From NCBI GenBank assembly GCA_910586595.1, contig CAJUJB010000007.1:23810-87809 (forward strand): a stretch of DNA of 64,000 nucleotides, given 5' to 3'. Both the position numbers and the translations under genes were made by a program. The notes under the pieces were generated by a model. The model did not search any database. It saw nothing but the letters and a program-made list of their open reading frames with translations, and had not been told where the DNA came from. Shown in pieces: positions 32,221 to 40,665 of the stretch. The DNA is from an uncultured Muribaculaceae bacterium. GTDB lineage: Bacteria > Bacteroidota > Bacteroidia > Bacteroidales > Muribaculaceae. Every line of letters begins with the position of its first letter. Positions within the stretch are counted from its first letter, which is position 1.

Positions 32221-34815
32221 ATGAGATTAAGAATGGTAACTACCCGTCTGTTGCAGTTGGTGACGCTGTCGGCTGCAGTGATGGCGCAGGCCGGAAATCC
32301 GGAGGCAAATCCCGATGCCGTCATCGTCTCCGGTAATGCACGCTTCACGGTGCTGAAGCCCGAGATGATACGCATCGAATACAGCGATAAAGGTGTGTTT
32401 GAAGACCGGGCCACCTTCACTGTGGTCAACCGGGCAATGGATGTGACGCCGGCTTATAACGTGACCGAAGATTCTGTCTATCTATATATCTCTACTGACA
32501 AGTTAGCCCTGACCTACCGCAAGGGAACCTATCCGCGTACTCTTCCTGCATCGCCTGAGAATCTGTCGGTCAGCCTGACCCAAGACGGACATACGGTGAT
32601 GTGGTATCCGGGAAAGCCAGATCCTCTGAATCTCAAGGGCACTTGCCGGACACTGGACGGCAGCAATGGCGATAATAAACGGGCAGAATTGGAAGACGGA
32701 CTGATTTCCCGCTCTGGCTGGGCTGTAATTGATGATTCATGGACAGCCGCTCGCCCTGACGGCAGCCGCTCATTTGCACTTGAAGCAAATCCAACTACCG
32801 GCTACGACTGGTGGGCTGAGAGAAACGATCCGCATGCCATGGATCTATATTTCATGGGATATGGTAAGGATTACCGTAAAGCCTTGGCGGACTTTACCGA
32901 ACTGGCTGGCAAGATACCTCTTCCTCCCGCATATGTTTTTGGTTACTGGTATAGCAAGTATGCCTCTTATTCAGCAGATGATTACCGGAGCATCATGGCG
33001 GATCTGCGTGAGAATGCTATTCCGGCCGACGTGATGATTCTTGATATGGACTGGCACTGGAATGGCGATGGCGCCAGCATGTCGGCAGGCCGTGGTGGTT
33101 GGACCGGATGGTCGTGGAACACCAATCTGATTCCAGAACCCGAAAAACTCCTGGAGGAAATACATGCCAACAACTTCAAAATCGCGCTAAATCTCCATCC
33201 TGCCGATGGAATTAACAAAGTCGAGTCGCCGGAATATTACACCGCGATGAACACTCAGCTTGGAGGCAAATACGAGAACGGAGGCAATATTGCGTGGAGC
33301 CTTGATTTCCCGGATTTTACCAAGGCATTCTTCAATACAATCATACGTGACCATGAGGGCGAAGGTGTGGATTTCTGGTGGTTGGACTGGCAGCAACATC
33401 TTACGAGCCCGTATACCCAGGGTCTGGGTCAGACATTCTGGTGTAATCATGTATTCTATAATGACATGGTGAAAAACCGGCCAGACCGTAGGCCAGTAAT
33501 ATTCCATCGTTGGGGCGGTCTGGGCAGCCACCGTTACCAGATAGGATTTTCAGGCGATGCGCTTATCAACTTCCCTACACTGGCATTCCAGCCATATTTT
33601 ACGGCCACAGCCAGCAATGTGGGGTATGCCTTCTGGGGGCATGACCTCGGCGGACATGCGTTTACAGATGAGAATATAGTAAATGATCCCGAATTAGTGC
33701 TGAGATGGATCCAGTTCGGTGTATTTACACCAATTTTCCGCACACACGCAACCAAAGACGACCGCATTGAACGTCGCATGTGGAAATTCCCTAATTTTCC
33801 GCTGATGCGCGACGCTGTAAGACTCCGTTATTCTCTCTTCCCATATATCTACACCGCAGCACGCGCCACATATGATACGGGTATAGGCATGTGCCGCCCT
33901 ATGTATTACGATTTCCCTGAGTCGGAGGAGGCCTATACCTTTGAGGGGCAATATATGTTTGGCGACAACATTCTGGTTGCGCCAGTGACAGAGGCCTCTT
34001 CAGACCATAGCTCAGCTGGAAAAGAAATCTGGTTCCCGGCCGGAGAGTGGTGGGATGTATCTCATGGCTCGCTTATCGAAGGCCCATGTGTTATGACTAT
34101 AGAATTTACCCAGGATGAAATCCCTTATTTCTTTCGTGCCGGTTCGATGATTCCGTTTAACCCGTCAAGCGTGATGAACGTCACTGAGCGTCCTGATAAA
34201 TTGATACTGAAAACTATTGCCGGCACATCAGGCGAAGGCTCGCTTTACGAAGATAAGGGCGATAACAGCGATTACGCATCGGTGTATTCAACCACAAAAT
34301 TCTCACATATAGCCGACGGCCTTTCGGAGACTTACCTGATTGAGCCACGGTCGGGTAACGCAGACGGCCTTCAAGCTCGCCGGGCGTGGACTATGGAAAT
34401 CTATAACGCATCGCCGGCAGCCGAAGTAAGACGCAATGGAGCGACGCTCGACAAGTCGTCATGGACGTATGATCCGGCCACGCGGATGCTCATTATAAAC
34501 CTTCCGGAAGAAGATTGCTCAAAGCAAATATCTGTAGATGTGACATATATGGAGGAATCTGATGTGGCGGCCGTCAGATATAGAGATGCTCGGTTAAACT
34601 ATGATAAGTCTATCGATTCTCTTGTGATTGACCTTGGGGCGGTTCAGAAGTCGGTTAAGCTGGTGATCAGCGATCTTGGTGCTAATTGCCGTCTTAAACG
34701 CGATTACTCCAATGTGGCTCATCTTACAGAGCCCATGCGCACGCTTGGTGCCGGTGTATATATTTGCCGGGTTGAGACTGATAAAGAGGTGACTGTAAAA
34801 AAATTCATTAAATGA
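32221..34815 (+). CDS. GH31 family glycoside hydrolase, secreted
   Basis: 864 residues with signal peptide (MVTTRLLQLVTLSAAVMAQ). N-terminal beta domain, then the GH31 barrel: PPAYVFGYWYSKYASYS, ILDMDWHW, nucleophile Asp in WWLDWQQ (about 389), acid/base candidate Asp in GFSGDAL (about 446), GHDLGGHAF, FRTHATKD. Family members are alpha-glucosidases, alpha-xylosidases and related enzymes; specificity is not clear. The C-terminus (LGAGVYICRVETDKEVTVKKFIK in two pieces: GAGVYICRVETD, VTVKKFIK) resembles a type IX secretion sorting tail. Not a lipoprotein. Followed after 12 bases by a SusE/F-like gene. Confidence 0.92.
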   Translation: MRLRMVTTRLLQLVTLSAAVMAQAGNPEANPDAVIVSGNARFTVLKPEMIRIEYSDKGVFEDRATFTVVNRAMDVTPAYNVTEDSVYLYISTDKLALTYRKGTYPRTLPASPENLSVSLTQDGHTVMWYPGKPDPLNLKGTCRTLDGSNGDNKRAELEDGLISRSGWAVIDDSWTAARPDGSRSFALEANPTTGYDWWAERNDPHAMDLYFMGYGKDYRKALADFTELAGKIPLPPAYVFGYWYSKYASYSADDYRSIMADLRENAIPADVMILDMDWHWNGDGASMSAGRGGWTGWSWNTNLIPEPEKLLEEIHANNFKIALNLHPADGINKVESPEYYTAMNTQLGGKYENGGNIAWSLDFPDFTKAFFNTIIRDHEGEGVDFWWLDWQQHLTSPYTQGLGQTFWCNHVFYNDMVKNRPDRRPVIFHRWGGLGSHRYQIGFSGDALINFPTLAFQPYFTATASNVGYAFWGHDLGGHAFTDENIVNDPELVLRWIQFGVFTPIFRTHATKDDRIERRMWKFPNFPLMRDAVRLRYSLFPYIYTAARATYDTGIGMCRPMYYDFPESEEAYTFEGQYMFGDNILVAPVTEASSDHSSAGKEIWFPAGEWWDVSHGSLIEGPCVMTIEFTQDEIPYFFRAGSMIPFNPSSVMNVTERPDKLILKTIAGTSGEGSLYEDKGDNSDYASVYSTTKFSHIADGLSETYLIEPRSGNADGLQARRAWTMEIYNASPAAEVRRNGATLDKSSWTYDPATRMLIINLPEEDCSKQISVDVTYMEESDVAAVRYRDARLNYDKSIDSLVIDLGAVQKSVKLVISDLGANCRLKRDYSNVAHLTEPMRTLGAGVYICRVETDKEVTVKKFIK

Positions 34816-34827
34816 TCTGGTGACGCT

Positions 34828-36117
34828 ATGAAACACATCTTTTTGATAATGATGATTTTTCTCTCCATGCGGATTTGCTCGGCTGGAGATATGTCGAACT
34901 CCATAGAGTACGACCACCTCTACATTGTCGGTGATGCAACCCCTACCTCATGGAATCTTGGCGCGGCTCCTGAAATGGCGCAGACTAACCATGGAGTCTT
35001 TGAATGGATCGGAACGCTCGAGAGCGGGAAGGATTTCAAATTCATGAACAGCCGCGACGGGTGGCATAAACATGTAGTTGGCACAATGGAAGCTCAGCTG
35101 GCTGAAGTTGGCCAGATCTACAATCTGAATTTCTATGCCGATTGGGCTCTTGATGGCACTAAGGACTGTAAATTCCATGTGGCAACCACCGGTGAATACC
35201 ATGTCGTAGTCGATCTTACGGCCATGAGAATGCAGCTCTCGATACCCGAAAAAACGCTTGAGCGGCCCGAAAAGCTATATCTATATGGATCTGCCGTTAG
35301 CGACGGAGGTGCAGATACGCCACTGGTAGGTGGTGTGGAATTCAAGGGCGTATATCATCTCCGCGAAGGGGAAGTGAAACTTATGGATACGCCGTTTCCG
35401 GGGCCATCAACTACTTATTATGTGCCTAAGCTGAAAGATGTGGATATAAGTTTTGGAGACGGTTATGCCGCCACTCTTGAATCGAGCGCCGACAGTTGTG
35501 CGATGGGATGGTCGGTGTCAATCCCTGGCGACTATGCAATCTACGTTGATGCCGGCACGATGTCTTACTCAGCCAAGAGTTATAAGCCTTATCCGGTGCT
35601 GTATCTTGTGGGAGGCTGCTGTGAGCACGCCTGGAATTATTGGGATGCGAGCGTGTGCTGTCTCTATCCTGACGAATCTAATCCCGACATTATGGTGTGG
35701 GAAGGCGAATTGCGGATAGGCTGGGATAACCAGGGAGGTACATCTACCCCCGATGAACCATCAAAATTTAAAATACTTACCGCACAGGATTGGTTTGGTG
35801 CAACTTTTCATCCTTATAAGGCTGATGCGGCTGCCGAGGGCTCGAGTGACGCCCGGATTTCTGGAGGCGACGATCTGAAATGGACAATTTCGCGCGATGG
35901 CTTTTACCGGATTGAACTCGATACACGCCGGGAGGTGCTTACCGGAACGTATTATGGCGAAAGTGGCGTGGAGACTGTCGAACCCGTACCTGACGCGCAA
36001 GTAGACCACGAGGCGGAAGAATACTATGACCTCCGAGGCATACGGTTAAAAAATCCCGGTTTCGGGCTGTGTATACGGCGCACTGCAAATTGCGCAGAGA
36101 AGGTTTGGGTGCGATAG
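34828..36117 (+). CDS. SusE/SusF-like glycan-binding secreted protein
   Basis: 429 residues; signal peptide MKHIFLIMMIFLSMRICSAG. Repeating beta modules begin with LYIVGDATPTSWNLG (residue ~30), LYLYGSAVSDGG (~150) and LYLVGGCCEHAWNYWD (~255), the same opening used by SusE/SusF starch-binding domains, and contain FKFMNSRDGWHK and FKILTAQDWFGATFHP. The end (YYDLRGIRLKNPGFGLCI, EKVWVR) is like the C-terminal sorting tails of its neighbours. Probably binds the substrate of the GH31 enzyme. No lipobox is clear, unlike classical SusE/F. Confidence 0.82.
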   Translation: MKHIFLIMMIFLSMRICSAGDMSNSIEYDHLYIVGDATPTSWNLGAAPEMAQTNHGVFEWIGTLESGKDFKFMNSRDGWHKHVVGTMEAQLAEVGQIYNLNFYADWALDGTKDCKFHVATTGEYHVVVDLTAMRMQLSIPEKTLERPEKLYLYGSAVSDGGADTPLVGGVEFKGVYHLREGEVKLMDTPFPGPSTTYYVPKLKDVDISFGDGYAATLESSADSCAMGWSVSIPGDYAIYVDAGTMSYSAKSYKPYPVLYLVGGCCEHAWNYWDASVCCLYPDESNPDIMVWEGELRIGWDNQGGTSTPDEPSKFKILTAQDWFGATFHPYKADAAAEGSSDARISGGDDLKWTISRDGFYRIELDTRREVLTGTYYGESGVETVEPVPDAQVDHEAEEYYDLRGIRLKNPGFGLCIRRTANCAEKVWVR

Positions 36118-36162
36118 AGCAGAGCCATGCCATATGGCCTAACACATGATTACTAATTTTAT

Positions 36163-36200
36163 AGAGTAAGTGCTTGCATTGCATTGCAGGTACTTGCTCT
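36163..36200 (+). promoter_or_regulatory. Dyad upstream of the SusR-like gene
   Basis: AGAGTAAGT (36163-36171) and ACTTGCTCT (36192-36200) pair with one G-T, spaced by 20 bases containing TGCATTGCATTGCA. A -7-like TAATTTTA lies just upstream (36153-36160). Another palindrome, GCCATATGGC, is at 36129-36138. Candidate operator or leader hairpin for autoregulation. Confidence 0.45.
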
Positions 36201-36214
36201 TTTACGTGAGTTAT

Positions 36215-37900
36215 ATGTTTAGATATTTACTGTTGCTGGCATTTGCTGTTGGAGGATTTAGTGCATATGCAGCCGGGTATTCCAATGAGTCGGTCGACTC
36301 ATTGTTGATTGAACTCCGGGCAGCCATTTCGCATCGCGATCTATATCTACGTGCGAAAGAGGAGAGACTTGCCTCAATTAAGCAGCGTCTCGATACCGCT
36401 AAAGAGGATGCCGGTAGGTTTGCGATATTGGGTGAACTGTTCGATGAGTATCATCCGTTCGACGGTGACTCGGCTTTTGTTATGAGCTTGCGGCAGGAAC
36501 AAATTGCCCGCAGATGTGGAGACCAGGCAATGCTCGGCAAATCATTGTTGAATCGCGCCAATATACTTAGTGCCACAGGCATGTTTCATGAGGCTTTCTG
36601 CGTTATTGATTCTGTGACAGACGACCGCTTGCCTGCTGATATGGTGTCGTATTATTATCATACGATGCGCACATTATACGGGAGGCTTGCCGACTATGCT
36701 TCTTTCGCCCGCGACAGGATAAGGTATGAGGAACTAACCGACCTCTACCGTGATTCGCTCTTGAATGTGAACGCTGAGGGTACTCTGGTGCATGAGCTTA
36801 TAAAGGCCGACCAGCTCAGTGTGCACGGACAATCACACGATGCCGTACGGAGGCTTGAAGCGTATATGGGAACCCATGATTTATCTGAGCACGAAAAGGC
36901 TATAATTGCATGGACCTTGGCTGAGGCATACAAGGCGTTAGGCGATAGTTTGGGCCAAAAACATTATCTTATAGTATCCTCTATCGCAGATATGAAATCT
37001 TGCGTTAGAGAATATGCCTCTTTGCGCCAGCTTGCATTATTGCTCTTCGAGGAAGGCAATCTGGAGGATGCGTACGACTTCATGACTGTGGCAATAGGCG
37101 ATGCCAGCCTGAGTGGGGCCCGACAGAGAATCATAGAGTTGAGCGAAGCTTATCCGATGATCAACGGGATTTATATTGACACGGTTCATAAGCGTAAGCA
37201 GATGCTTGAGCGCACGGTGGTGATTATAGCCTTATTGTCGGTTCTATTGCTGTTTTTGCTGGTCAATACGTATAAGCAGATGCGGAGTGTGGCAAGTGCA
37301 CGCCGTCAACTTGAAATATCGAATACGAGGCTGAACACACTTAATGCGAAGTTGCAGGACTTCAATGCTGAGTTACAGGATGCTAATGCCGATATTGCAG
37401 AAAATTCTGAATTAAAGGAGGTGTATATAAGCCGGTATATGGAGCAGTGTCAGATTTATATCGAGAAACTTGATGCTTATCGCAAGACGGTTGCAAAGTT
37501 GCTTGGAAGCGGCAAATTTGAGGAGCTACGCGATATGGTCAGATCAGATTCCCAGATCAACGGTGAACTGAAGCTCTTCTACGAGCAATTCGACAGTACT
37601 TTCCTTCAATTGTTCCCCACCTTTGTTGAAGACTTGAATAAATTACTTATTCCGGGAGAGGAGTTGCAGTTGAAGAAGGACGGAAGCCTCAGTGCAGAGC
37701 TGAGAATTTATGCTTTAATCAGACTGGGAATAACCGACAGCGACAACATCGCCCGTTTTTTGAGATACTCGCTCACAACCATATACAATTACCGAACTAA
37801 AGTACGCAATAAAGCCAGGGGCGACCGTAATCACCTTGATGCTACGGTAATGAAGCTGGGGAGAGGTGATAATAGAGGAATTTCTGGTAAAACATTGTAG
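36215..37900 (+). CDS. DUF6377 membrane-spanning transcriptional regulator (SusR-like)
   Basis: About 561 residues: signal/anchor (MFRYLLLLAFAVGG), an exported helical TPR-like sensor region (residues ~25-320), one membrane segment (VVIIALLSVLLLFLLVN, about 333-352), a coiled coil rich in Leu/Asn/Asp (NTRLNTLNAKLQDFNAELQD), and a cytoplasmic C-terminal helix-turn-helix (LRIYALIRLGITDSDNIARFL, TIYNYRTKVRNKA). This architecture is that of B. thetaiotaomicron SusR-type regulators that sense oligosaccharide and activate adjacent genes. The ATG at 36215 starts the signal; a longer frame upstream would overlap the dyad. It is likely to control the GH31/SusE-F genes or the genes downstream. Confidence 0.85.
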   Translation: MFRYLLLLAFAVGGFSAYAAGYSNESVDSLLIELRAAISHRDLYLRAKEERLASIKQRLDTAKEDAGRFAILGELFDEYHPFDGDSAFVMSLRQEQIARRCGDQAMLGKSLLNRANILSATGMFHEAFCVIDSVTDDRLPADMVSYYYHTMRTLYGRLADYASFARDRIRYEELTDLYRDSLLNVNAEGTLVHELIKADQLSVHGQSHDAVRRLEAYMGTHDLSEHEKAIIAWTLAEAYKALGDSLGQKHYLIVSSIADMKSCVREYASLRQLALLLFEEGNLEDAYDFMTVAIGDASLSGARQRIIELSEAYPMINGIYIDTVHKRKQMLERTVVIIALLSVLLLFLLVNTYKQMRSVASARRQLEISNTRLNTLNAKLQDFNAELQDANADIAENSELKEVYISRYMEQCQIYIEKLDAYRKTVAKLLGSGKFEELRDMVRSDSQINGELKLFYEQFDSTFLQLFPTFVEDLNKLLIPGEELQLKKDGSLSAELRIYALIRLGITDSDNIARFLRYSLTTIYNYRTKVRNKARGDRNHLDATVMKLGRGDNRGISGKTL

Positions 37901-37949
37901 CCATCCGGTTGTTATCATTATATGTATCAACCATTAAAGCAAATTGATT

Positions 37950-38387
37950 ATGAAAAAATTTCTGGCCATATTGGCAATAATCGCCCTGGCTGCCGGCTCA
38001 ATGAGCGCCCGCGACAAAGTATATAATTCAGCCGAACCTCTCCCACAGGCGGCCAAGACTATGCTGGCAACATATTTCCCGTCGCAGAAGGTGAACCATG
38101 TCAAGGTTGACAGCGACGTCTTCTCCAAGGAGTACGAGGTAATTTTGAATGACGGTACGGAGGTAGACTTCAATAAAGACGGGGAGTGGAAGTCGATTGA
38201 CCGCGGTCAGAAAGCGGTGCCCGCAGCCCTCGTCTTAAAGCCCATCAGCGACTTCGTTGCCGCCAATTATGCCGGTGCGAAAATTGTCGATATTGAAAAA
38301 GACCGCAACAGCTATGATATAACTTTGGCCAATGGAATCGAGCTGAAATTTGACCGCTCAGGCAAGTTTCTGAAGGTCGACGATTAG
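37950..38387 (+). CDS. PepSY-like periplasmic protein
   Basis: 145 residues with a signal peptide (MKKFLAILAIIALAAGSMSA). Two PepSY-like repeats: one from about 30 to 80 (LPQAAKTMLATYFPSQKV, YEVILNDGTEVDFNKDGEW) and one from about 95 to the end (VPAALVLKPISDFVAANY, YDITLANGIELKFDRSGKF). Small proteins of this PF11396-like family are frequent in Bacteroidales envelopes; they may inhibit or chaperone proteins. Function here unknown. The ATG at 37950 is used; a TTG two codons upstream is less likely. Confidence 0.82.
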   Translation: MKKFLAILAIIALAAGSMSARDKVYNSAEPLPQAAKTMLATYFPSQKVNHVKVDSDVFSKEYEVILNDGTEVDFNKDGEWKSIDRGQKAVPAALVLKPISDFVAANYAGAKIVDIEKDRNSYDITLANGIELKFDRSGKFLKVDD

Positions 38388-38414
38388 TCAATTCTGGACA
38401 GTTAAACCACCATT

Positions 38415-38456
38415 GCCACCGGCAGCTTCGGGTTATACTCCGACGCTGCCGGTGGC
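38415..38456 (+). terminator. Hairpin after the PepSY-like gene
   Basis: GCCACCGGCAGC and GCTGCCGGTGGC pair perfectly (12 bp) with an 18-base loop; no T-run follows. Ends 28-69 bases after the stop codon. The remaining part of 38457-38740 is AT-rich with no gene; it holds a fair -7 box (TATTTTTG, 38681-38688) for the CotH gene. Confidence 0.6.
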
Positions 38457-38740
38457 GTGCATTTGAGGGTAGAATATGTTATAAAGCATTTTTCTACCTG
38501 AGCGGCTTTGCTGGCACTTTGATCGCCATATTGTGCCGAGCTCATATTTGCCGGGGAAGATAGGGGTCAAAATCGTAAAAAAAAGGGGCGAAATCAGTAT
38601 TTATAGTCATTTTAAGCACCTCAAAACTTGCCGTATGCCTTTCTGCAATATTTGTCGACCTCAAAAAATCGCGTGTGTGATATTTTTGCACTACAATCAC
38701 ATCAGGCCATGGCGGCCACCCCCTAAAAACCTTAAACCTC

Positions 38741-40639
38741 ATGAACCGAATTCTACCAATTCTTGCAGCCTCGCTCTGTCTCTCGGCCGGTGCCGCAGAG
38801 CGCCAGCAGCTCACCTCCATTCCCACCGTCTACATCGATACTGACAACAGTGCCCCTATCACCGGAAAGGAAGATTATGTGAAGGGAACTGTAACCGTAA
38901 TGAGTGACGATGACAGCGAAGTCTGCTCAGAACTGTCGATGGGCATCCGCGGGCGAGGCAATTCGACCTGGGGAATGCCTAAAAAACCTTACCGCATAAA
39001 ATTCGATTCAAAGACAAACTTTCTCAACCTTCCGGCCAAAGCCAAGAGTTGGGTTCTTCTTGCAAACTATGCCGACAAGACCCTTATGCGGAATGCTATC
39101 GCATTCGAGATAAGCGAGTATATAGGTATGGAGTATACTCCGTCGGTGAAATTTGTCGATGTAGTGCTCAACGGTGAGTATCTGGGGAACTATATGGTGA
39201 CCGACCAGACCGAAGTTGCCAAGAAACGTGTTCCTGTGGAGGAACAGGAGGAGACCGACACCGAAGAACCGGCTGTCACCGGTGGCTACCTCCTCGAGAT
39301 TGATGGATTCGCCGACTCAGAACCGGTGTGGTTCTCTACTGAGCAAGGCCTGAAAGTGACTATTAAATATCCTAAGGACGACGAGATCAATTCTGCACAG
39401 CAGGCATATATCACCGATTACGTACGTCTATTCGAGTCGAAGTTGTTTGCAAGCAATTTCACCGATGCCGAGGCCGGCTATCGCAGCATGGTCGATGAAG
39501 AAAGTCTTGTCAACTGGTACATCGCCTGTGAGCTAACTGCAAACAGCGATGCCTTCTGGAGCACCTATATATATAAGAAACGAGAGGATGCGAAGCTTTA
39601 CTTCGGCCCTCTCTGGGATTTCGACATCGCCTTCAATAATGACAACCGCCTCGGTGATGCAACCCACAAGCTTATGCGCGAGCATGCCCACAATCCACGC
39701 ACATGGATTCAGCGGATGTGGAAAGATACCTGGTTCCGCACAGCGGTCAACAACCGATGGAGCGAGCTGGTAGAGTCTGGAATTGAAGAACATCTCCTTG
39801 CAACAATCGATGCATATGCCGAGCAGATCAATGCTTCGCAGACCATGAACTTTGATAAGTGGAAAATACTCAACAACCGCGTGTATCTTGAGAATTATCT
39901 CTTTCCCACATATCAGGGTGGCGTCGATAACCTTAAAGAATTTATTTCAGAGCGTATAGCCTTCCTTTCGGAGAGCTTCGCCGACACCGATCCATCGACA
40001 TGGGCTGTTGAAGTAAATCCCGATAGTAAATACCTTATCCGACATTCCGGCGGAGCATATCTGGCCGAGAATGGTTCGACCTGTACGCTTGCCAACGAAG
40101 CTCAGGCTTCAGAAGTTAAGTTTGTGCCTGCCGCCGATGAGCCCGGGGCGTATGGCATTGAGCTGCCCAGCGGCTCATATATGGGTAGCAATAAGGACTG
40201 GGATGTCATTCTATTCAAGGATTTTACAGATTCCTACGCACGTTTCACCGTTGAAAAATCGGGTGAAGAAGGATATGTGCACATCAAAAATATCGGCCGG
40301 AGCAGATGTCTCGGCACCGATACAAATAGCGCAGGCGGCGGCATCTATACCGATAAGTCTGGCAATGATCCCCGCCACCTCTGGAAGCTGCTCGAAATTA
40401 AGGTGTCAACCGGCCTCGAAGCTGTTGATGCCACCCTCTCGGCAACCCTGACAGGCAATGTGCTGCAGGTTAATGTCGCAGGATGTGACACCCGCGTTTA
40501 TTCAGCTGTGACTGGTGCGGAAGTTGCTGCCGGAGCATCGACTGTCGATGTTGAAGGACTTCAAGCCGGAGTCTATATTGCATCTGTTATTACACCGGAA
40601 GGTAAATCGTTACGTCTCAAATTCGTTAAAACCAACTAA
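38741..40639 (+). CDS. Secreted CotH-kinase family protein with ricin-like module
   Basis: 632 residues; signal peptide MNRILPILAASLCLSAGA. CotH-like kinase domain at about 60-425: SMGIRGRGNSTWGMPKKPYR, SWVLLANYADKTLMRNAI, EYLGNYMVTDQTEV, GGYLLEIDG, and the metal-site motif LYFGPLWDFDIAFNND near 290. Then a beta-trefoil-like module (427-555) that is clearly homologous to the first module of the next protein, and a C-terminal sorting-like tail (GVYIASVITPEGK, LKFVKTN). CotH proteins phosphorylate secreted proteins in Bacillus; the target here is unknown, perhaps the neighbouring giant protein. Gap of 26 bases to the next gene. Confidence 0.87.
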   Translation: MNRILPILAASLCLSAGAAERQQLTSIPTVYIDTDNSAPITGKEDYVKGTVTVMSDDDSEVCSELSMGIRGRGNSTWGMPKKPYRIKFDSKTNFLNLPAKAKSWVLLANYADKTLMRNAIAFEISEYIGMEYTPSVKFVDVVLNGEYLGNYMVTDQTEVAKKRVPVEEQEETDTEEPAVTGGYLLEIDGFADSEPVWFSTEQGLKVTIKYPKDDEINSAQQAYITDYVRLFESKLFASNFTDAEAGYRSMVDEESLVNWYIACELTANSDAFWSTYIYKKREDAKLYFGPLWDFDIAFNNDNRLGDATHKLMREHAHNPRTWIQRMWKDTWFRTAVNNRWSELVESGIEEHLLATIDAYAEQINASQTMNFDKWKILNNRVYLENYLFPTYQGGVDNLKEFISERIAFLSESFADTDPSTWAVEVNPDSKYLIRHSGGAYLAENGSTCTLANEAQASEVKFVPAADEPGAYGIELPSGSYMGSNKDWDVILFKDFTDSYARFTVEKSGEEGYVHIKNIGRSRCLGTDTNSAGGGIYTDKSGNDPRHLWKLLEIKVSTGLEAVDATLSATLTGNVLQVNVAGCDTRVYSAVTGAEVAAGASTVDVEGLQAGVYIASVITPEGKSLRLKFVKTN

Positions 40640-40665
40640 CATCTATATCTATAACCAATCAAATC

